A DNA stretch of 64,000 bases from Campylorhamphus procurvoides. Lineage: Eukaryota > Chordata > Aves > Passeriformes > Dendrocolaptidae. A model generated the notes under the pieces. It did not search any database. It was not told the DNA's origin and saw only the letters and a program-made list of their open reading frames with translations. The stretch covers positions 2,239,767-2,303,766 of the forward strand of contig WBMV01004760.1 of the NCBI GenBank assembly GCA_013396655.1, read 5' to 3'. Shown in pieces: positions 61,501-64,000 of the stretch. How positions within the stretch are numbered: position 1 is the stretch's first letter; each line of letters starts with the position of its first letter. The translations under genes were made by a program, and so were the position numbers.

Positions 61501-64000
61501 GTTTGTCCTGGTAGGAAATCCCAGCAAAACAGCCCCCGTGAGATAAGCAGAGTTATGAGCATCACTGTCAGGAAAGCTGGTTCCTGCCCAGCATGTGGCC
61601 AGCTTCACTCCTGCTAGAAGGCAGCTGGAGCAGAGAAAGAACTGGGCAGAGGAAGCTGCTTTCCCTGCTCCTCTCAAAATCAACTCTTGTCAAAACAGCT
61701 GCTTTGCAGAGAGCTCATTACAGCTTCAGCTAATCCCCCCTCTATTTGTCCATATGTTGCGCTTTTTTTGAGAGATTTAAATTTTCTGTTCTTTGTTCTT
61801 ATCTTTCCCCAGTTTGATTTAATTTTTACTGTTTCCTTATGTTTTTGAGGAAGATTCTTTTATTTGACTGGTACCACAGAACTAGGGTCCTAAGTACTTC
61901 CTGTGGTAAGTCAATCTCTACTGGCCAGGCTGGAGCCAGACCAAGGTCTTCAGGAGAGCTGAAGGGGCAGAAACCTCCACTGACACAAGCAGCTAACAGG
62001 ACAACACCTCTGCCCCTCTGTGGTCCCCTGTGGCTCCATCCAGCCCTGACTAGGTGGGCTGTGCTGTACTGACTCATCTGCTTTCATGCCAGGGGCTGAG
62101 GTGAAAGGGGCATCTGTTTACTACTCGTACCAAGCAACAACCAAAGTTGGGGGGGCCACCACATTCATTGAGCAGTATCAAAATGCAGCTACAGTGGGAA
62201 ATTAAAGCCTGTTTGCAGGCCTGTCGACTCAAATGGAACATTTCTGGTCTTCTCCTGGGTGGCACAGCAGTGCTGATGGGAGGACTCACCTCCATCTTGC
62301 TGGGCTCAACCATGAGCATGCCCTGGAACACCTTGGAGAGGTCTCTCAGGTTGAAGGTATAATGTGACTTTGCTGGTGTGGGCAGCAGCTGGGATGTGAT
62401 GGTCAAATACACATAGATAGTGGCATCGACCAAGGCCTCTTTCAAGTCTTTGACTGCAACTGCTCCTGCTGCAGAGATAGAGGAGGTTAGAGAGGATGTC
62501 AATGTGGTGACTGAGCTGAGAAGGTCCTAGCAGAGCAGGAAGGTGGCACTGCATGGCAGAAGGGTTGTTTAGGACTTGGCCAGGAACATACTTTTGTCTG
62601 TTTTCATTTGCAAAGACTGTGAGGGACCTAACCAAGCACCTGTTCACTGCAGTGGATAGTTTCCAATGAGTTTCTCAACTAATGTGAACCAGATTTGGGG
62701 ATGGAAGAACTCATCACAACGATTCTGCAATGTAAAGACTTCCTACCCCCCAGAAATAGAGGAGACACTGCCAGAAAGATAATTGATGCCCACCTGAAAC
62801 CAGAGAGGTTTTCCTTCTCCTTCCCTACACTCCCACAGTGGAATCTCAGCTACTTTTAAGATAGAAGGTGTGAGTGCCCTCTTAGCTAAACCCTCTGCAA
62901 ATCATTATGCTCAGTAAATGCAAAGCCACTGAGGAATAATTTCATATGCAATAGTCTGGCAAGATTTAAACACAGCTGCCAGTTTTAGAGCATTTTTTTC
63001 CCCTCAATGAAGTTTATTACAAACACTCCTTGAGAAGTAGAGCCAAGTAGAGAACTTTTTTGCATTATTTCCAAAGTTGCTTAATGTCTCTTTAAATCAC
63101 AGCGAGATGTTTCAGTGTGCCCCTGAGCTCATAGTCAGATACTGGTGCTTCTGACTATTGCAAGCAACCAGAAAGCTCTGCTTTGCTTCTCTCATAGCTG
63201 ACTATTCTCATTCCTTTCTACTGGCAGATTTGCAGATGAGGGCACATTTGCAGAGGTGATCCTCAATTCCCACCCTGTCAAATACAAGAGGACTCATTTC
63301 ACTCCAAATTAACCCTTTTTTTCTGGGTGGCTGTAGCACCATGCTCAGATCCACCCTGCTCAGCTGTCCACAGGCTGCAGCAGATGGAGAGTAACAGAAG
63401 GCTCTGCTTCCACAGAAGTCTGTTGTCTGGGCAAGTGTCTGTCTGCTGAAAGCACAGGTAAGCTATGCCATGCTGTGCCCATCAGCTTGTTCTGTTCACG
63501 GTCTCTCTCATCTTTCTGCTCTTACTTACGCACTGGAGTTCTGTAACTTTTTTCTCCTAGGAGTCCATCTAGAAAAAGACAAAAAAACTGAGTTCCACCT
63601 TTACCTGCTGAGGAGAAGGCTATCTGCATCATCCATCACAAATGAAATTCTCTTTGAAAGGCCTAGGCTATATGATACCTTATGAAACTGTGAAAGCTAA
63701 AAGTTGAAGCTTGCTGATTTGCAACAGCAGACTTTGGCCCTGAGACTAACAGTGTATGAGTTCTCTGCTAACATTCATACAACACATTCCCAAAAGCATC
63801 TTCAAGTGACTGCAAGTTCCAGCTTCCAACACTTTGATCAGATCATCAACATTAATCCCTTCCCTTCCAAACCCCACTATCAGCAGATTGACTTGTGAGG
63901 AGAAGGTGGCAGTTGCCTGCAGGACTTACCCATCCAACTGCCAAGGATGTTGGAGAAGATAGTCTTCTTGCTGCTGTCATCCATCTCAGTGAAGGAGAGG
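37544..64000 (-). CDS. DNAH1: DNAH1, axonemal dynein heavy chain 1 (C-terminal 34 exons, 5' end off window)
   Basis: Inner-arm dynein heavy chain of cilia and sperm flagella; about 1,890 C-terminal codons are present of roughly 4,250. Exons, low to high coordinate: 37544-37665, 38044-38278, 38680-38886, 39125-39269, 39582-39712, 39914-40084, 40261-40437, 40517-40696, 41126-41296, 41470-41601, 42043-42201, 42648-42792, 43180-43376, 43851-44002, 44604-44799, 44884-45109, 45218-45378, 45792-45941, 46721-46840, 47335-47460, 47693-47824, 48236-48427, 49084-49251, 49709-49900, 54482-54667, 55756-55866, 56388-56579, 56936-57107, 57906-58114, 59256-59391, 59773-59969, 61277-61507, 62290-62468, 63930 to the edge. 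Phases agree throughout. The AAA4 P-loop [10 protein letters not shown] is at 59773-59969; stalk coiled coil 1 at 56579-54482; the microtubule-binding domain at 49900-49084; coiled coil 2 at 48427-48236; AAA5, AAA6 and the C-terminal domain follow, ending [14 protein letters not shown]. Two GC-AG introns and one weak donor are noted in the findings. The acceptor at 62468 is approximate. Confidence 0.95.
50148..53538 (+). CDS. HAUS3: HAUS3-like augmin subunit, nested antisense in a DNAH1 intron
   Basis: Homologue of HAUS3, a coiled-coil subunit of the augmin complex that recruits gamma-tubulin to spindle microtubules for branching nucleation. Four coding exons (50148-51350, 51526-51965, 52660-52876, 53287-53538) give 703 aa; all introns are GT-AG and phases match. 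Family signatures: [16 protein letters not shown] and [15 protein letters not shown] near the N-terminus (human GKPILEGAALDEAL); AHICAQREV then [11 protein letters not shown] in the middle; [16 protein letters not shown]; and [20 protein letters not shown] at the end. Residues about 240-350 form a poorly conserved hydrophilic segment that makes the protein some 100 aa longer than human HAUS3 (603 aa). An acceptor at 50130 implies an upstream untranslated exon; a later ATG at 50211 is the alternative start. It lies wholly within DNAH1 intron 49901-54481 on the opposite strand. Whether it is the sole HAUS3 of this species or a second copy cannot be told here. Confidence 0.88.
52180..52242 (+). 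repeat. A-rich low-complexity tract
   Basis: A run of A with scattered C (AAAACAAAAAACAAAAAAAA type) in the second coding intron of the HAUS3-like gene. It is too degenerate and internal to be read as the poly(A) tail of a processed copy of that gene. Confidence 0.7.
53896..53901 (+). promoter_or_regulatory. HAUS3-like gene poly(A) signal AATAAA
   Basis: AATAAA lies about 360 bp after the stop codon and still inside the DNAH1 intron (ends 54481). The nested gene therefore has its own 3' end. Confidence 0.7.
59970..61276 (-). other. DNAH1 intron, no further gene seen
   Basis: A 1.3-kb intron with no splice-supported open frame on either strand. A few short plus-strand frames (for example 60375-60662) show no family similarity. 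Confidence 0.6.
62469..63929 (-). other. DNAH1 intron, no further gene seen
   Basis: A 1.46-kb, relatively AT-rich intron between the last complete exon and the edge exon. Nothing coding, repetitive or structured was recognised. Confidence 0.6.

Overview
The window looks like part of a bird genome draft. It has compact, intron-rich vertebrate genes with GT-AG splicing, GC-rich introns, a CR1-type LINE fragment on the minus strand (about 23620-23880), two N gaps (10688-11006 and 24780-25072) and five single-N contig joins (1033, 1166, 1518, 1678, 3640). All gene calls come from reading translated exons and splice sites by eye against remembered vertebrate protein families; no search was run.

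Layout. (1) 189-3269: the paralogous alpha/beta hydrolases ABHD14B (minus, first coding exon only) and ABHD14A (plus, complete, 248 aa) sit head to head across a GC-rich interval that holds a 21-bp minisatellite and contig-join artefacts. (2) 4731-8926: ACY1, aminoacylase-1, complete in 14 coding exons (413 aa). (3) 14242-21462: SEMA3G, a secreted class-3 semaphorin, complete except for the signal-peptide exon. (4) 21784-27591: a gene-poor stretch with a LINE fragment, a short AT palindrome, CCCTAA/CCCTAG telomere-like repeats and a gap. (5) 27592-35863: BAP1, a nuclear deubiquitinase, lacking only its first short coding exon. (6) 37544-64000: the C-terminal 1,890 codons or so of DNAH1, an axonemal inner-arm dynein heavy chain, on the minus strand in 34 exons, running off the right edge. 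(7) 50148-53538: a complete multi-exon gene on the plus strand, nested inside one DNAH1 intron, encoding a 703-aa homologue of the augmin subunit HAUS3.

The DNAH1-BAP1-SEMA3G order and orientations match the mammalian 3p21-type block. PHF7, which lies between BAP1 and SEMA3G in human, is not visible, and ACY1/ABHD14A/ABHD14B directly flank SEMA3G where human has TNNC1 and NISCH. BAP1 and DNAH1 converge, with poly(A) signals only about 170 bp apart. The genes are not an operon and have unrelated jobs: amino-acid deacylation, protein lysine deacetylation (the known ABHD14B activity), axon and vessel guidance, chromatin deubiquitination, ciliary motility and spindle nucleation.

The most unusual item is the HAUS3-like gene inside DNAH1. 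It is spliced, intact and antisense to its host, and it lies between the exons for the dynein stalk and the microtubule-binding domain. The human HAUS3 gene is on a different chromosome, next to POLN.
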